Assembly: GCA_965221765.1 (NCBI GenBank) | Contig: OZ244911.1 | Coordinates: 2,690,927 to 2,754,926, forward strand | Length of the DNA: 64,000 bases | Source of the DNA: Bin25 sp965221765 | GTDB lineage: Bacteria > Bacteroidota > Bacteroidia > Flavobacteriales > Flavobacteriaceae | Direction of reading: 5' to 3' | In this document: positions 1 to 8,373 of the stretch, one piece after another | How the letters are laid out: the number at the start of each line of letters is the position of its first letter | Numbering within the stretch: position 1 is the stretch's first letter | The notes under the pieces: model-generated | Databases searched by the model: none | What the model saw: only the letters and a program-made list of their open reading frames with translations | Told to the model about the DNA's origin: nothing | Position numbers and translations under genes: made by a program

Positions 1-1064
1 GGGCCAATTTCTGCTTCAATTGGAAAGATTTCTGGATGAGCCGGTCGAATACCACCATCCATCCAAATCATTTTAACTTTAGATTTATTTAATGATGTGG
101 GCTCGAAAGTCAAAGTCACCATGGAAGAAGCCGGACAACCTTCAGGATGATATTCAGGGGTCCAATTTCTAGTATAAACAGTACCGATACTACATTCTAC
201 ATCGATGGGATATTTTAGATTCAATGCCTTAAATGGGACATCGATAATATGACAACCCATATCGCCTAAGGCTCCTGTACCATATTCCCACCAACCTCTC
301 CAATCAAACGGATGAAGCTTTGGAATATATGCCACAGATCTCGCAGGTCCTAACCATAAATCCCATTCTAAATTTTCAGGTTTTTGCGAGGGATTTTCTT
401 CTGCAATAGCAAATCCTTGAGGCCAAACAGGTCTATTGGTCCAAACATATACCGTAGAAATATCTCCTATTTCACCATCCTTTACCCATTTTTGAATCAC
501 TTGTTGATCGGGATTGGAACCTCCTTGATTCCCCATTTGGGTCACCACTTGTTGTTCCCTTGCCATCAAAGTCAGTTTTCTTGCTTCCTTTATATTATGA
601 GTCAATGGCTTTTGGACATAAACATGTTTATTTCTTTCCATCGCCCAAATAGCAGCATTGGCATGGGTATGATCCGGTGTCGAAATAGTCACTGCATCGA
701 TGTCTGTTTGTTCGTCAAACATGACTCTAAAGTCTGTATAGAACTTGGCATTTGGAAAGCGTTCTATGGATTTGGTGACGCCATGTTGTCCATCAGGATG
801 TACATCACAAAGGGCAACAACACGTTCAGAACCATTATTCCAAGCATGATAAATATCAGAAGATCCTTTTCCACCTGCACCAATACACGCCAAGTTCAAT
901 TGATCACTTGGAGCGGTATAACCAATGCCACCAAGTACATTTCTAGGCACAATAAAAATCGATGATGCCAGCAAAGATTTTTTCATAAAATCTCTTCGTT
1001 TAATCTTTGAAGATTCAGTTGTTTTTGAAGTCATATTTTTCGATTGTTTGTTAAATCTATTCAT
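1..1064 (-). CDS. Gfo/Idh/MocA-family oxidoreductase, Tat-type signal, 3' end off the window
   Basis: Reading the minus strand from 1064 gives an open frame to the window edge. An N-terminal KRRDFMKKS motif followed by a hydrophobic stretch resembles a twin-arginine export signal. A Rossmann-type segment (LACIGAGGKGSSD) and the conserved dinucleotide-domain stretch ending VYVQKPLTHN (the EKPL-type motif carrying the catalytic-region lysine) follow. This is the Bacteroidota group of exported Gfo/Idh/MocA oxidoreductases, which usually act on sugars or sugar derivatives; the substrate is not readable here. Two in-frame ATGs are possible, at 1064 (directly after a TGA) and at 1034; neither has a clear ribosome binding site. 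The C-terminus lies beyond base 1. A second member of the family is at 38934-40346. Confidence 0.88.
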   Translation of the reverse strand, partial: MNRFNKQSKNMTSKTTESSKIKRRDFMKKSLLASSIFIVPRNVLGGIGYTAPSDQLNLACIGAGGKGSSDIYHAWNNGSERVVALCDVHPDGQHGVTKSIERFPNAKFYTDFRVMFDEQTDIDAVTISTPDHTHANAAIWAMERNKHVYVQKPLTHNIKEARKLTLMAREQQVVTQMGNQGGSNPDQQVIQKWVKDGEIGDISTVYVWTNRPVWPQGFAIAEENPSQKPENLEWDLWLGPARSVAYIPKLHPFDWRGWWEYGTGALGDMGCHIIDVPFKALNLKYPIDVECSIGTVYTRNWTPEYHPEGCPASSMVTLTFEPTSLNKSKVKMIWMDGGIRPAHPEIFPIEAEIG

Positions 1065-1399
1065 TCAATAAAATTAATTTTTCTTTTGAAATTTTTGCTA
1101 ATAAAATAATACCATGTTCAACCCGCTAGTGCAATATAAATTTGTTTAAAAATCAGAGTTTTAGGAGCATTGTTGTTATGTTCATATAAGAAAAAATGGT
1201 TTGGGAAATATGTTTGATTTGACTACTCTCTCCATCAAATAAAACATTTAAATTCTTTCTAATAATCCGTTCTGATCAAATCTATTGACTATGAATTATT
1301 TATGTTGGACCTAATAATTGAGCATGTCCATTTCTAAATTTTTATTTTTGAGTAGTTTTATTCAAATTTTAAAAACCTAGTTAGAATTTCGAGCATTAT
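1065..1399. other. intergenic, AT-rich, with one solo 27-bp repeat
   Basis: No credible ORF is seen. The only structure is a copy of the window's recurrent 27-bp repeat at 1113-1138, listed separately. The rest is AT-rich DNA between two minus-strand genes. Confidence 0.6.
1113..1138 (+). repeat. solo copy of the IS30-like terminal repeat
   Basis: The sequence reads CATGTTCAAC, five variable bases, then AGTGCAATATA. It matches the left end of the IS30-like element at 35401 and the solo copies at 8123 and 43035. No transposase lies next to it, so it may be an excision scar, a MITE-like remnant or an independent palindromic element. Confidence 0.7.
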
Positions 1400-1921
1400 T
1401 TATTTGGTTGGAAAAACATGTCGAAGGTCTTTAAAATAATTTTTATCCTCAACCATGAATAAAGTCATTAGAATCCCCCAAGCATAAAAAATATCACCTG
1501 CTATACTATTGGCAAAAAATGGTATGGCCATGGTATAACATGCCAACAGTCCTTCCCAAGTATAACCATAACCACCATGTAACCAAACTCCGAAATTAGT
1601 AATCACAAAAAAGATGATAGAACCCAATAATATATTCCAAATTGAAATTTTGGAAACAATCATTCCCAAAATCGCCGTGAGTAATAAAGAAAGATAAACT
1701 ACGGATATCAATCCGTGAAAACCAATAAAAAAATCGGTAATCAACATGGACAAAATAGGTAGCCCCATCGCTATTGGTTTGGAGTGAAAATAATTACCGG
1801 AAATCAAAGCAATTGCCGTCATGGGAGCAAAATTGGGAGGATGGGGCAACCATCGTGAGATAAGTGCTAAAAAAACCAACCCCATAAACACCCATAATTG
1901 TTTGGAATCACTTTTTGACAT
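1400..1921 (-). CDS. DUF6580-family integral membrane protein
   Basis: This 173-residue protein is almost entirely hydrophobic, with about five predicted membrane segments. It carries the family-like N-terminal stretch LISRWLPHPPNFAPMTAIAL, in which arginine and an HPPNFAP motif sit at the start of the first membrane pair. I recognise this as the DUF6580 putative transport family, common in Bacteroidota and resembling ECF-type S components; substrate and partners are unknown. It lies 58 bp downstream of carB on the same strand, so co-transcription is possible but unproven. Confidence 0.72.
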   Translation of the reverse strand: MSKSDSKQLWVFMGLVFLALISRWLPHPPNFAPMTAIALISGNYFHSKPIAMGLPILSMLITDFFIGFHGLISVVYLSLLLTAILGMIVSKISIWNILLGSIIFFVITNFGVWLHGGYGYTWEGLLACYTMAIPFFANSIAGDIFYAWGILMTLFMVEDKNYFKDLRHVFPTK

Positions 1922-1979
1922 GCCTAAATTTTACTTTTTTGACTGTTCAACTAAGAGATTGATATGAAATCAAATTGAT

Positions 1980-4829
1980 TTATTTCGTTAGATACATTCT
2001 CCTCCGAGCATAAAGATCATAAAAGGCATCGTCTTTTAATGAATCGATAAATAAGATGCTTTCACCCGTACTTTTCATTTCTGGGCCCAATGATTTATTG
2101 ACATTTGGAAATTTATCAAACGAAAAAACCGGCTGTTTAATGGCAAACCCTTTTAGTGTGGGTTTGAATTTAAAGTCCTGTAATGTATTGTGTCCCAACA
2201 TAATCTTGGTGGCATAGTTCACATAAGGCTCATTATAGGCTTTTGAAATAAAAGGCACGGTTCGTGAAGCCCTGGGATTGGCTTCGATGACATACACTTT
2301 TTCATCTTTAATCGCAAACTGAATATTAATCAATCCTTTGGCACCAAGAGTCAATGCTATTTTTTTAGTATGATCTCTAATTTGTTGAAGGGCATAAGGT
2401 CCCAAATTAAAAACGGGAAGGGTTGCATTGGAATCACCTGAGTGGACGCCACAGGGTTCGATGTGTTCCATGATACCAATAATATAGATATCTTCTCCAT
2501 CACAAATAGCATCGGCTTCGGCTTCAATGGCCCCTTCTAAATAATGATCTAAAAGCAAATTATTATTGGGGATACTTTGCAACAAACGAAACACATGAGC
2601 TTCTAGTTCTTCTTTATTGATGACAATTTTCATACCATGACCACCTAAAACATAAGAAGGTCGAACCAAAATTGGAAAGTGTAGCGTATCGGCTAATTCA
2701 AGAGCCTTTTGAGCACTATTGGCAACTCCAAATTGGGGATATGGAATATTATTGTCTTTTAACAAGGTGGAAAATCGACCGCGATCTTCTGCCAAATCCA
2801 ATGATTCGAATCCTGTTCCTACAATATGGATGCCATATTTATATAATTTTTCAGATAGTTTAAGAGCCGTTTGACCGCCTAATTGCACGATAACACCGTG
2901 GGGGTTTTCATGATTAATAATATCGAAGATATGTTCCCAAAAAATAGGTTCAAAATAAAGCTTATCGGCTACATCAAAATCCGTGGAAACGGTTTCTGGA
3001 TTACAATTAATCATGATGGTTTCATAACCGCATTCACTAGCCGATAATACACCGTGCACACAACAATAGTCAAATTCAATGCCTTGTCCAATTCGATTGG
3101 GTCCTGAACCCAATACCACAATCTTTTTTCGATCTGAGGCGACACTTTCATTTTGACTAAAAATATTACCATCTTTATCTTTCATAGATTCTTCAAAAGT
3201 GGAATAATAGTAGGCTGTTGACGCTTTAAATTCTGCAGCACAAGTATCCACTAATTTGTAGACTCTGTTGATTCCTAATTGAGTTCTGGTTTGATATACT
3301 TGGCTTTCCAAACATCCGAGCATATGAGCAATTTGCCGATCAGCAAATCCTTTTTGTTTGGCTTCCATCAGCAGTTCTCTTGTAATACTTTTAATCGTAT
3401 GACTAGAAATCTTTTTTTCTAACTCAACTAATTGTTCATACTGCTTGAGAAACCAATAATCTATTTTGGTGATTTGATGTATGCGACTGATGGAGACCCC
3501 TGCCATCATTGCGTCATAGATGACAAAAACCCGATCCCAACTAGGATGGGCTAGTTTTTCAACAATGGTATTGTATTTTTTGATGCCTTTTCCATCAGCA
3601 CCCAATCCATTTCTTTTCACTTCTAATGATTGGGTTGCTTTATGCAATGCTTCTTGGAAAGACCGACCAATGCCCATGACTTCTCCAACCGATTTCATTT
3701 GCAGACCCAACGTGCGATCTGATCCCTCAAATTTGTCAAAATTCCATCGGGGTATTTTTACAATGACATAATCTACCGTAGGTTCAAAAAGTGCCGATGT
3801 TGACTTGGTAATTTGATTTTCTAATTCATCCAATGTATATCCCACGGCGAGTTTTGCTGCAATTTTAGCAATCGGATAACCCGTAGCTTTTGAGGCTAAA
3901 GCTGAAGATCTTGAAACTCTCGGATTGATTTCAATTGCGATAATATCTTCTTTTTCATCAGGGCTAACGGCAAACTGAACATTGCATCCACCAGCAAATT
4001 CACCAATGTTACGCATCATTTTGATGGCCATGTCCCTCATTTTTTGAAAGGTCGTATCAGCCAGGGTCATGGCTGGGGCAACCGTAATCGAATCTCCCGT
4101 ATGAATGCCCATCGGATCCATATTTTCTATAGTACAGATAATCACCACATTATCTTTGTTATCTCTTAAAAGTTCTAATTCATATTCTTTCCATCCCACC
4201 AAAGCTTTATCAATCAAAACTTCATGGATTGGTGAAGTTTCCAATCCTCTAGTTAGTAAGCGATTAAAATCTTTTTGGTGATGAACAAACGATGCCCCCG
4301 ATCCTCCCAAAGTATAGGAAGGTCTAATCACTAGTGGAAATCCAAAATCTTGAGCAATTTCTTTTCCTTTTAAAAATGAATTGGCAACAGCCGATGGTGC
4401 TGCAGGGATATTAATTTTTTCAAGTAATTTTTTAAAGTTTTCTCGATTTTCAGTGATCTCTATGGCTTCAATATCAACACCTACTATTTCGACATTGAAA
4501 TCATTCCATATCCCTTTATCATTCGCTTCAATACATAGATTCAGAGCCGTTTGTCCCCCCATGGTCGGTAAAACGGCATCAACTTGGTGTTGATTTAATA
4601 TTTCGATAATTGATTTGGTAGTCAATGGTTTCAAATAAATATCATCTGCCATCGACGGATCCGTCATGATGGTAGCAGGATTAGAATTTAAAAGAATAGT
4701 TTTTATACCGTCTTCTTTTAACGATCTCAAGGCTTGGGTTCCAGAATAATCAAATTCACAAGCTTGCCCAATAATAATCGGGCCTGAACCGATTAATAAA
4801 ATACTTTCGATGCCGGAATCTTTAGGCAT
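1980..4829 (-). CDS. carB: carbamoyl-phosphate synthase large subunit, lacking the C-terminal allosteric domain
   Basis: CarB makes carbamoyl phosphate from bicarbonate, ammonia (delivered by CarA) and two ATP, feeding arginine and pyrimidine synthesis. The 949 residues show the duplicated ATP-grasp architecture. Each half starts with a nucleotide-fold motif (LLIGSGPIIIGQACEFDYSG near residue 11, VLGSGPNRIGQGIEFDYCC near 573) and has a LVRPSY/VIRPSY ATP-grasp motif. An oligomerisation region lies between the halves. The protein ends at about the point where the E. coli enzyme (1073 residues) begins its methylglyoxal-synthase-like allosteric domain, so binding sites for UMP, IMP and ornithine should be absent. 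Short CarB proteins of about 950 residues are usual in flavobacteria as far as I know. No carA is in the window. Confidence 0.97.
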   Translation of the reverse strand: MPKDSGIESILLIGSGPIIIGQACEFDYSGTQALRSLKEDGIKTILLNSNPATIMTDPSMADDIYLKPLTTKSIIEILNQHQVDAVLPTMGGQTALNLCIEANDKGIWNDFNVEIVGVDIEAIEITENRENFKKLLEKINIPAAPSAVANSFLKGKEIAQDFGFPLVIRPSYTLGGSGASFVHHQKDFNRLLTRGLETSPIHEVLIDKALVGWKEYELELLRDNKDNVVIICTIENMDPMGIHTGDSITVAPAMTLADTTFQKMRDMAIKMMRNIGEFAGGCNVQFAVSPDEKEDIIAIEINPRVSRSSALASKATGYPIAKIAAKLAVGYTLDELENQITKSTSALFEPTVDYVIVKIPRWNFDKFEGSDRTLGLQMKSVGEVMGIGRSFQEALHKATQSLEVKRNGLGADGKGIKKYNTIVEKLAHPSWDRVFVIYDAMMAGVSISRIHQITKIDYWFLKQYEQLVELEKKISSHTIKSITRELLMEAKQKGFADRQIAHMLGCLESQVYQTRTQLGINRVYKLVDTCAAEFKASTAYYYSTFEESMKDKDGNIFSQNESVASDRKKIVVLGSGPNRIGQGIEFDYCCVHGVLSASECGYETIMINCNPETVSTDFDVADKLYFEPIFWEHIFDIINHENPHGVIVQLGGQTALKLSEKLYKYGIHIVGTGFESLDLAEDRGRFSTLLKDNNIPYPQFGVANSAQKALELADTLHFPILVRPSYVLGGHGMKIVINKEELEAHVFRLLQSIPNNNLLLDHYLEGAIEAEADAICDGEDIYIIGIMEHIEPCGVHSGDSNATLPVFNLGPYALQQIRDHTKKIALTLGAKGLINIQFAIKDEKVYVIEANPRASRTVPFISKAYNEPYVNYATKIMLGHNTLQDFKFKPTLKGFAIKQPVFSFDKFPNVNKSLGPEMKSTGESILFIDSLKDDAFYDLYARRRMYLTK

Positions 4830-4915
4830 CGATACGGTTTAAAAACATATCACATCGAAAGCCTTGAAGCGAATTAAAATGACTGAATACTAAATCCTTT
4901 TTAGTTTTGTTCAAC

Positions 4916-5068
4916 CTATCGCTTTTCTTGAGTTGATACTGTTAATCGCTTTCTACCTTTAGAACGTCTTCTCGATAGAATTTTACGGCCATTGGCCGTT
5001 GCCATTCGAGCGCGAAAACCATGCTTATTTCTTCGTTTTCGTTTTGATGGTTGGTATGTCCTTTTCAT
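4916..5068 (-). CDS. rpmH: 50S ribosomal protein L34
   Basis: A 50-residue minus-strand ORF begins MKRTYQPSKRKRRNKHGF and continues with FRARMATANGRKILSRRRSKGRKRL, the universally conserved L34 signature. It is strongly basic, as expected for a protein that threads into 23S rRNA of the large subunit. The start ATG at 5066-5068 is the conserved one. It lies 86 bp upstream of carB in the same orientation, and the next gene upstream (5198) is divergent, so rpmH has its own promoter region between 5068 and 5198. Confidence 0.97.
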   Translation of the reverse strand: MKRTYQPSKRKRRNKHGFRARMATANGRKILSRRRSKGRKRLTVSTQEKR

Positions 5069-5174
5069 ATGATAAACTAGTAGAAATTAGCTTTATTTTT
5101 GGGAATTTCAAAGGCCGCAAATATAAGACATTCGAAATTTTACAAGCGATTTAAACTCAACTCAAATTTTGTTT

Positions 5175-5182
5175 TATCTTTG
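5175..5182 (+). promoter_or_regulatory. candidate -7 box (TATCTTTG)
   Basis: TATCTTTG fits the Bacteroidota -7 consensus TAnnTTTG and lies 15 bp before the ATG at 5198. No convincing -33 TTTG was found at the right distance, and the implied leader is only about 10 nt, so support is weak. Confidence 0.35.
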
Positions 5183-5197
5183 ACATCTCTACAAGAT

Positions 5198-5713
5198 ATG
5201 TTTCCTAAAGCCATCAAGTTAATCTTGGCCATCGCTAGTTTTGCTTTTTCAGTTCACCAGTTCATCGAACAATTCATCGGGAATGGCATTGCACTCGCAT
5301 TATTGGGAGGTATGTTTGTTTTATTATATTTTAAAAATGAGCTTATTTTTCTGGCGTTTTTAAGACTGCGAAAAGAAGATTTAAAAGGAGCTCAAAAATG
5401 GCTGGATAAAATCAAAAATCCTAGAGCATCTTTAGTCAAAAAGCAACACGGTTATTATTTGTATTTACATGGACTCATCGAATCTCAAAATAATCTTCAT
5501 AAAGCTGAAAAATTTTTAACATCAGCATTGGGTATGGGCTTGCGATATAAGCATGATCGGGCCATGGCAAAAATGAATTTGGCAGGAATTCTCATGCAAA
5601 AAAAAAGAAAAAGAGAAGCAAACAAATTGTTGACTGAAGCTAAAAAATTAGACAAGCATGGCATGCTCACCCAACAAATAAAAATATTGCGTACCCAATT
5701 AAAAAAATTTTAA
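5198..5713 (+). CDS. small membrane protein with TPR-like C-terminal half
   Basis: Translation from ATG 5198 gives 171 residues. Two hydrophobic segments are near the N-terminus (about residues 1-22 and 27-50), then a basic helical region with TPR-like spacing (GYYLYLHGLIESQNNLHKAEKFLTSAL, AKMNLAGILMQKKRKREANKLLTEAK, shown here in fragments as helix pairs). The frame is open 99 bp further upstream, but those codons look non-coding and a promoter-like box sits there, so I prefer 5198. Similar membrane-plus-TPR proteins occur beside core genes in flavobacteria; I do not know a function. It is divergent from rpmH. Confidence 0.7.
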   Translation: MFPKAIKLILAIASFAFSVHQFIEQFIGNGIALALLGGMFVLLYFKNELIFLAFLRLRKEDLKGAQKWLDKIKNPRASLVKKQHGYYLYLHGLIESQNNLHKAEKFLTSALGMGLRYKHDRAMAKMNLAGILMQKKRKREANKLLTEAKKLDKHGMLTQQIKILRTQLKKF

Positions 5714-5723
5714 ACTCCTCTTT

Positions 5724-5941
5724 TTTATAAAGATGTTATACCCCTCATAGGACTGACCGTCTCGTGCTATAAATTTTCCGTAGATATATAGTAGATTAAT
5801 TATATAATTACGGTGTAGAGATAAACATTTTTATAATATAAATACCCCCTTTTACAAAAGATTTTTATAAAGATTTAATAAAGTATAACTAATTGATTTA
5901 TAAAGACTTATAAAAAACAGCTAAAATAATTTTTATAAACC
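5724..5941. repeat. iteron-like TTTATAAAGA repeats in an AT-rich gap
   Basis: TTTATAAAGA occurs exactly at 5724-5733, 5864-5873 and 5897-5906, with degenerate copies near 5907-5916 (CTTATAAAAA) and 5932-5941 (TTTATAAACC). ATACCCCT also appears twice, near 5738 and 5842. The 5714-6068 gap holds no ORF and is very AT-rich. Repeated short motifs in AT-rich DNA beside small genes can mark a replication origin or repressor sites of a mobile element; no Rep gene is visible, so the role is open. Confidence 0.45.
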
Positions 5942-6068
5942 CATTGCTATTTTTAGGTTTATCTTTTTATTTATAACTTAATCTGTAAATACGATTGTAA
6001 TTACATTTATACGATTTTGCCCGTGTTTCTATGGGTTTTCAAAAGATAATAAGGGTATGCTGTCCTTG

Positions 6069-6350
6069 TTATTTACGTCGGGGCTTTTGTACTACAAAGT
6101 CTCTTAGGGCTTTATGGTTTTGCTCTATAAATACATTGATTGCATTATCAAGTTCATTATAGTTGTCTGTTATTTCGTTTTTAATCGGTAATTGTATGTT
6201 GTATTGGCTTTCTAACCCCTCTAACGTATTGACTAACTCGTCTAATGATTCTCTTAGGGTAGTTAAACGGTCACCCAACGCAAAACGGTATTTATCGGTG
6301 GCTATGATTCTTTTAGCTGTCCGGTCTATTATTCGGCTATATGTACTCAT
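6069..6350 (-). CDS. hypothetical protein, last ORF of a TAATG-linked trio
   Basis: This 93-residue protein is predicted mostly helical and charged (LRESLDELVNTLEGLESQYN is coiled-coil-like) with a basic tail (QKPRRK). Its ATG overlaps the stop of the 45-residue ORF upstream as TAATG, which suggests translational coupling and is the best evidence that it is real. Arginine codons CGG/CGT are more frequent than in neighbouring housekeeping genes, hinting at foreign origin. No family was recognised. It sits downstream of the BspA-like gene and beside the iteron-like repeats, so a mobile-element accessory gene is a fair guess only. Confidence 0.6.
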   Translation of the reverse strand: MSTYSRIIDRTAKRIIATDKYRFALGDRLTTLRESLDELVNTLEGLESQYNIQLPIKNEITDNYNELDNAINVFIEQNHKALRDFVVQKPRRK

Positions 6351-6487
6351 TAGTTCAACTGTTCTTTACTTGGTTTGGCTAAATGTTCTCCGTAGCCCTC
6401 TTTACTTCCCTTAATGTAGTCTCTTAGGATTTTGTTAGCCATTTCATTAACGGTTTGGTTTTGCAATGTTTCTAATTCGGTATTCAT
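6350..6487 (-). CDS. 45-residue hypothetical protein, coupled to its neighbours
   Basis: ATG at 6485-6487 opens a 45-residue frame (starts MNTELETLQNQTVNEMANKI) ending in TAA at 6350-6352, which overlaps the ATG of the next ORF. It is hydrophilic and helical, with no recognised domain. The phrase KILRDYIKG resembles ALRDFVVQ near the end of the next protein, and a similar DNA phrase (TCTCTTAGG) recurs in both genes, suggesting distant duplication. The stop/start overlaps on both sides support a small polycistronic unit. Confidence 0.55.
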   Translation of the reverse strand: MNTELETLQNQTVNEMANKILRDYIKGSKEGYGEHLAKPSKEQLN

Positions 6488-6552
6488 TAATTTTCTGTAG
6501 TTTGCTTAGTAGTTCGTACAAAAGATCGTAGGGGTCTTTTTTTTCTACCCAT
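6487..6552 (-). CDS. 21-residue micro-ORF, or 5' part of a frameshifted small gene
   Basis: ATG at 6550-6552 starts a basic 21-residue peptide (MGRKKRPLRSFVRTTKQTTE) whose TAA overlaps the ATG of the next ORF. After a run of eight A residues, the other frame reads KKDPYDLLYELLSKLQKINE and onward, which looks more protein-like. One base less in the A-run would give a single 34-residue protein overlapping the next gene. Either reading is possible, so confidence is low. Confidence 0.3.
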   Translation of the reverse strand: MGRKKRPLRSFVRTTKQTTEN

Positions 6553-6557
6553 TAATC

Positions 6558-8078
6558 CTAAGGGGATGATGTACTACAATTTGTAAAGGGTGGAAAATTC
6601 TCTTGGCTTAATGCTGACCCTTCTGGGCCTAACATTGGAAGCCAATAACCGAACGAACTGCAACTGGTTACATTACTAACATTCCATTTACTAAGGTCTT
6701 GGTTAAACGATCGATTAAAAAAAAACATATGACTCATATCTAAAACCTTACTTGTATCCCAATTGCCTATATCTTGGTTAAACGATCGATTCAAAAGAAA
6801 CATACCACTCATATTTTGCACCTGGCTGGTATCCCAATTGCCTATATCTTGGTTAAATGATTTTGCATTACAAAACATAAAAGCCATATTGGTTACCTGA
6901 CTCGTATCCCAATCTCCTATATCTTGGTTAAATGATTTTGCATTACAAAACATATCATTCATATGTAAAACCTTACTGGTATCCCACTCGCCTATATCTT
7001 GGTTAAATGCCTCTGCATTAAAAAACATATGACTCATATGTAAAACCTTACTTGTATCCCAATTGCCTATATCTTGGTTAAACGATCGATTAAAAAAAAA
7101 CATCGCATTCATATCTAAAACCTTACTGGTATCCCACTCGCCTATATCTTGGTTAAATGACCTTCCATAAAACATCGCATTCATATCTAAAACCTTACTT
7201 GTATCCCAATCTCCTATATCTTGGTTAAAGGCCTCTGCATCATAAAACATTCTCCCCATACTTTGCACCTTACTCGTATCCCAACCTCCTATATCTTGGT
7301 TAAAATATTGTGCACCACGAAACATTCCATACATTACCTGCACTTGGCTAGTATCCCAGTTGCCAATATCTTGGTTAAAATATTCTGCAAGATGAAACAT
7401 TCGAACCATATTCTTTACTTGACTGGTATCCCAATTGCTAATATCTTGATTAAAAATCTGTTGCCCATAAAACAGATATCCCATGTCGGTTACCTGGCTG
7501 GTATCCCAACTAGTAATATCATATAAAACCTGGCGATCATGAAATAACCTATTTAGATCGGTTACAAAAGTGGTTACCACTTTACTAACATCTTTTTCAT
7601 TTTTAACCAATTCTCTCAATGATTCATTATCTACAATTTCATACTCCACGCCGTTTAACTCCCATTTCTCTCCGATCATATTTCGATTGCATTTTCGGGC
7701 TTTAATCGTCACGCCATTAGCATCTAAATACAAAGGATTTCTAAGGTTGCCATCTTGATCTAGACCGCATTTACCTTGTCTTTTTTTATTTCTCTCTGAA
7801 TAATGAATATCCTTATCAATCGATTGAACTTTATCAATTGTTGGATTTTTTGAAAGAATAGCCGCTACCAAAGAATCTAATTGTGACTCGGTATATTTTT
7901 CTTGGTACTCATAGCGGGGTTCCAGTATAGGCTCTAATTCTAATTCAGATTCAAATGGACTGGCTGGATTGTTGTTTTGGATTGGAACCAACGGCATTGA
8001 GTTTGGTTCCCGTTTTTGACACCCCATTACAAAGCATAATAGCACAGGCATCGATAATAAGATTGATAAATATTTCAT
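6558..8078 (-). CDS. BspA-like (DUF285) repeat surface lipoprotein
   Basis: The 506-residue product starts with a lipoprotein signal (hydrophobic core, lipobox CFVMGC, then a charged and proline-rich linker). A conserved N-terminal module follows (NPLYLDANGVTIKARKC, ELNGVEYEIVDNESLRELV). From about residue 165 to the end come roughly 12 tandem units of about 25 residues built on MF-x(n)-FNQDIGxWDTSxV, the DUF285 / BspA-type leucine-rich-like repeat. Such proteins are outer-surface and often tied to adhesion; the ligand is unknown. Repeats are nearly identical at DNA level (for example near 6851 and 6915), so recent expansion or recombination is likely. A TAATG-linked trio of tiny ORFs follows on the same strand. 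Confidence 0.88.
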   Translation of the reverse strand: MKYLSILLSMPVLLCFVMGCQKREPNSMPLVPIQNNNPASPFESELELEPILEPRYEYQEKYTESQLDSLVAAILSKNPTIDKVQSIDKDIHYSERNKKRQGKCGLDQDGNLRNPLYLDANGVTIKARKCNRNMIGEKWELNGVEYEIVDNESLRELVKNEKDVSKVVTTFVTDLNRLFHDRQVLYDITSWDTSQVTDMGYLFYGQQIFNQDISNWDTSQVKNMVRMFHLAEYFNQDIGNWDTSQVQVMYGMFRGAQYFNQDIGGWDTSKVQSMGRMFYDAEAFNQDIGDWDTSKVLDMNAMFYGRSFNQDIGEWDTSKVLDMNAMFFFNRSFNQDIGNWDTSKVLHMSHMFFNAEAFNQDIGEWDTSKVLHMNDMFCNAKSFNQDIGDWDTSQVTNMAFMFCNAKSFNQDIGNWDTSQVQNMSGMFLLNRSFNQDIGNWDTSKVLDMSHMFFFNRSFNQDLSKWNVSNVTSCSSFGYWLPMLGPEGSALSQENFPPFTNCSTSSP

Positions 8079-8098
8079 TGATTGGTTGATTTTTTAGT

Positions 8099-8118
8099 TA
8101 GTCGCTCCTTAAAAAGTC
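8099..8118. repeat. 20-bp repeat shared with 32299-32318
   Basis: TAGTCGCTCCTTAAAAAGTC is found here and exactly again at 32299-32318, 24 kb away. Here it lies between the BspA-like gene and the 27-bp repeat at 8123; there it lies just after ribE at the edge of the mobile-DNA graveyard. It may be an end of a second insertion element. Confidence 0.6.
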
Positions 8119-8122
8119 TTGT

Positions 8123-8149
8123 CATGTTCAACTATCTAGTGCAACATGA
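8123..8149 (+). repeat. solo copy of the IS30-like terminal repeat, inside a truncated gene
   Basis: The sequence is CATGTTCAAC, TATCT, AGTGCAACATGA. It is the closest match to the ends of the IS30-like element (35401 and 36417-36439). It supplies the last codons and stop of the lipoprotein at 8128-8373. Confidence 0.75.
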
Positions 8150-8373
8150 ACGACCCCTGCCACCGCTGTGGTGATATCGGTTTGAATACTGGCTCGGATA
8201 TTCTTGATCTCGGTCTGGAGACCCGTTACCTGACTGGCCACCCCTTGGAGGGTTTGGACCTGGGTGGTTAATGTCGCAATCTGACCATTCAAGTCATCAA
8301 AGCGGTCATCATAGTTCTTACAGCCCGCAGCCAATAAGGCCACTACTGTGAACAGAATAAAAAGTTTTTTCAT
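8128..8373 (-). pseudogene. lipoprotein with coiled-coil region, 3' truncated by a repeat element
   Basis: The 81-residue ORF has a clear lipoprotein signal (KKLFILFTVVALLAAGC) and then a heptad-like region (DDRFDDLNGQIATLTTQVQT and QVTGLQTEIKNIRASI). Bacteroidota proteins of this type normally continue for hundreds of residues after the coiled coil. Here the frame runs straight into the 27-bp repeat at 8123-8149, which encodes the final HVALDS and the stop. The gene is therefore most likely a 5' fragment of a larger surface lipoprotein whose remainder is lost or replaced by the BspA-like gene beyond the repeat. The short product could still be exported and lipidated. Confidence 0.7.

Noticed and set aside
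384..965. 193-residue plus-strand ORF
   Set aside because: It lies wholly opposite the Gfo/Idh/MocA gene and has a composition of antisense translation.
6700..7500. Regular DNA repeats resembling a CRISPR array
   Set aside because: They are in-frame codons of DUF285 repeats in a lipoprotein; spacers are not unique and there is no cas gene.
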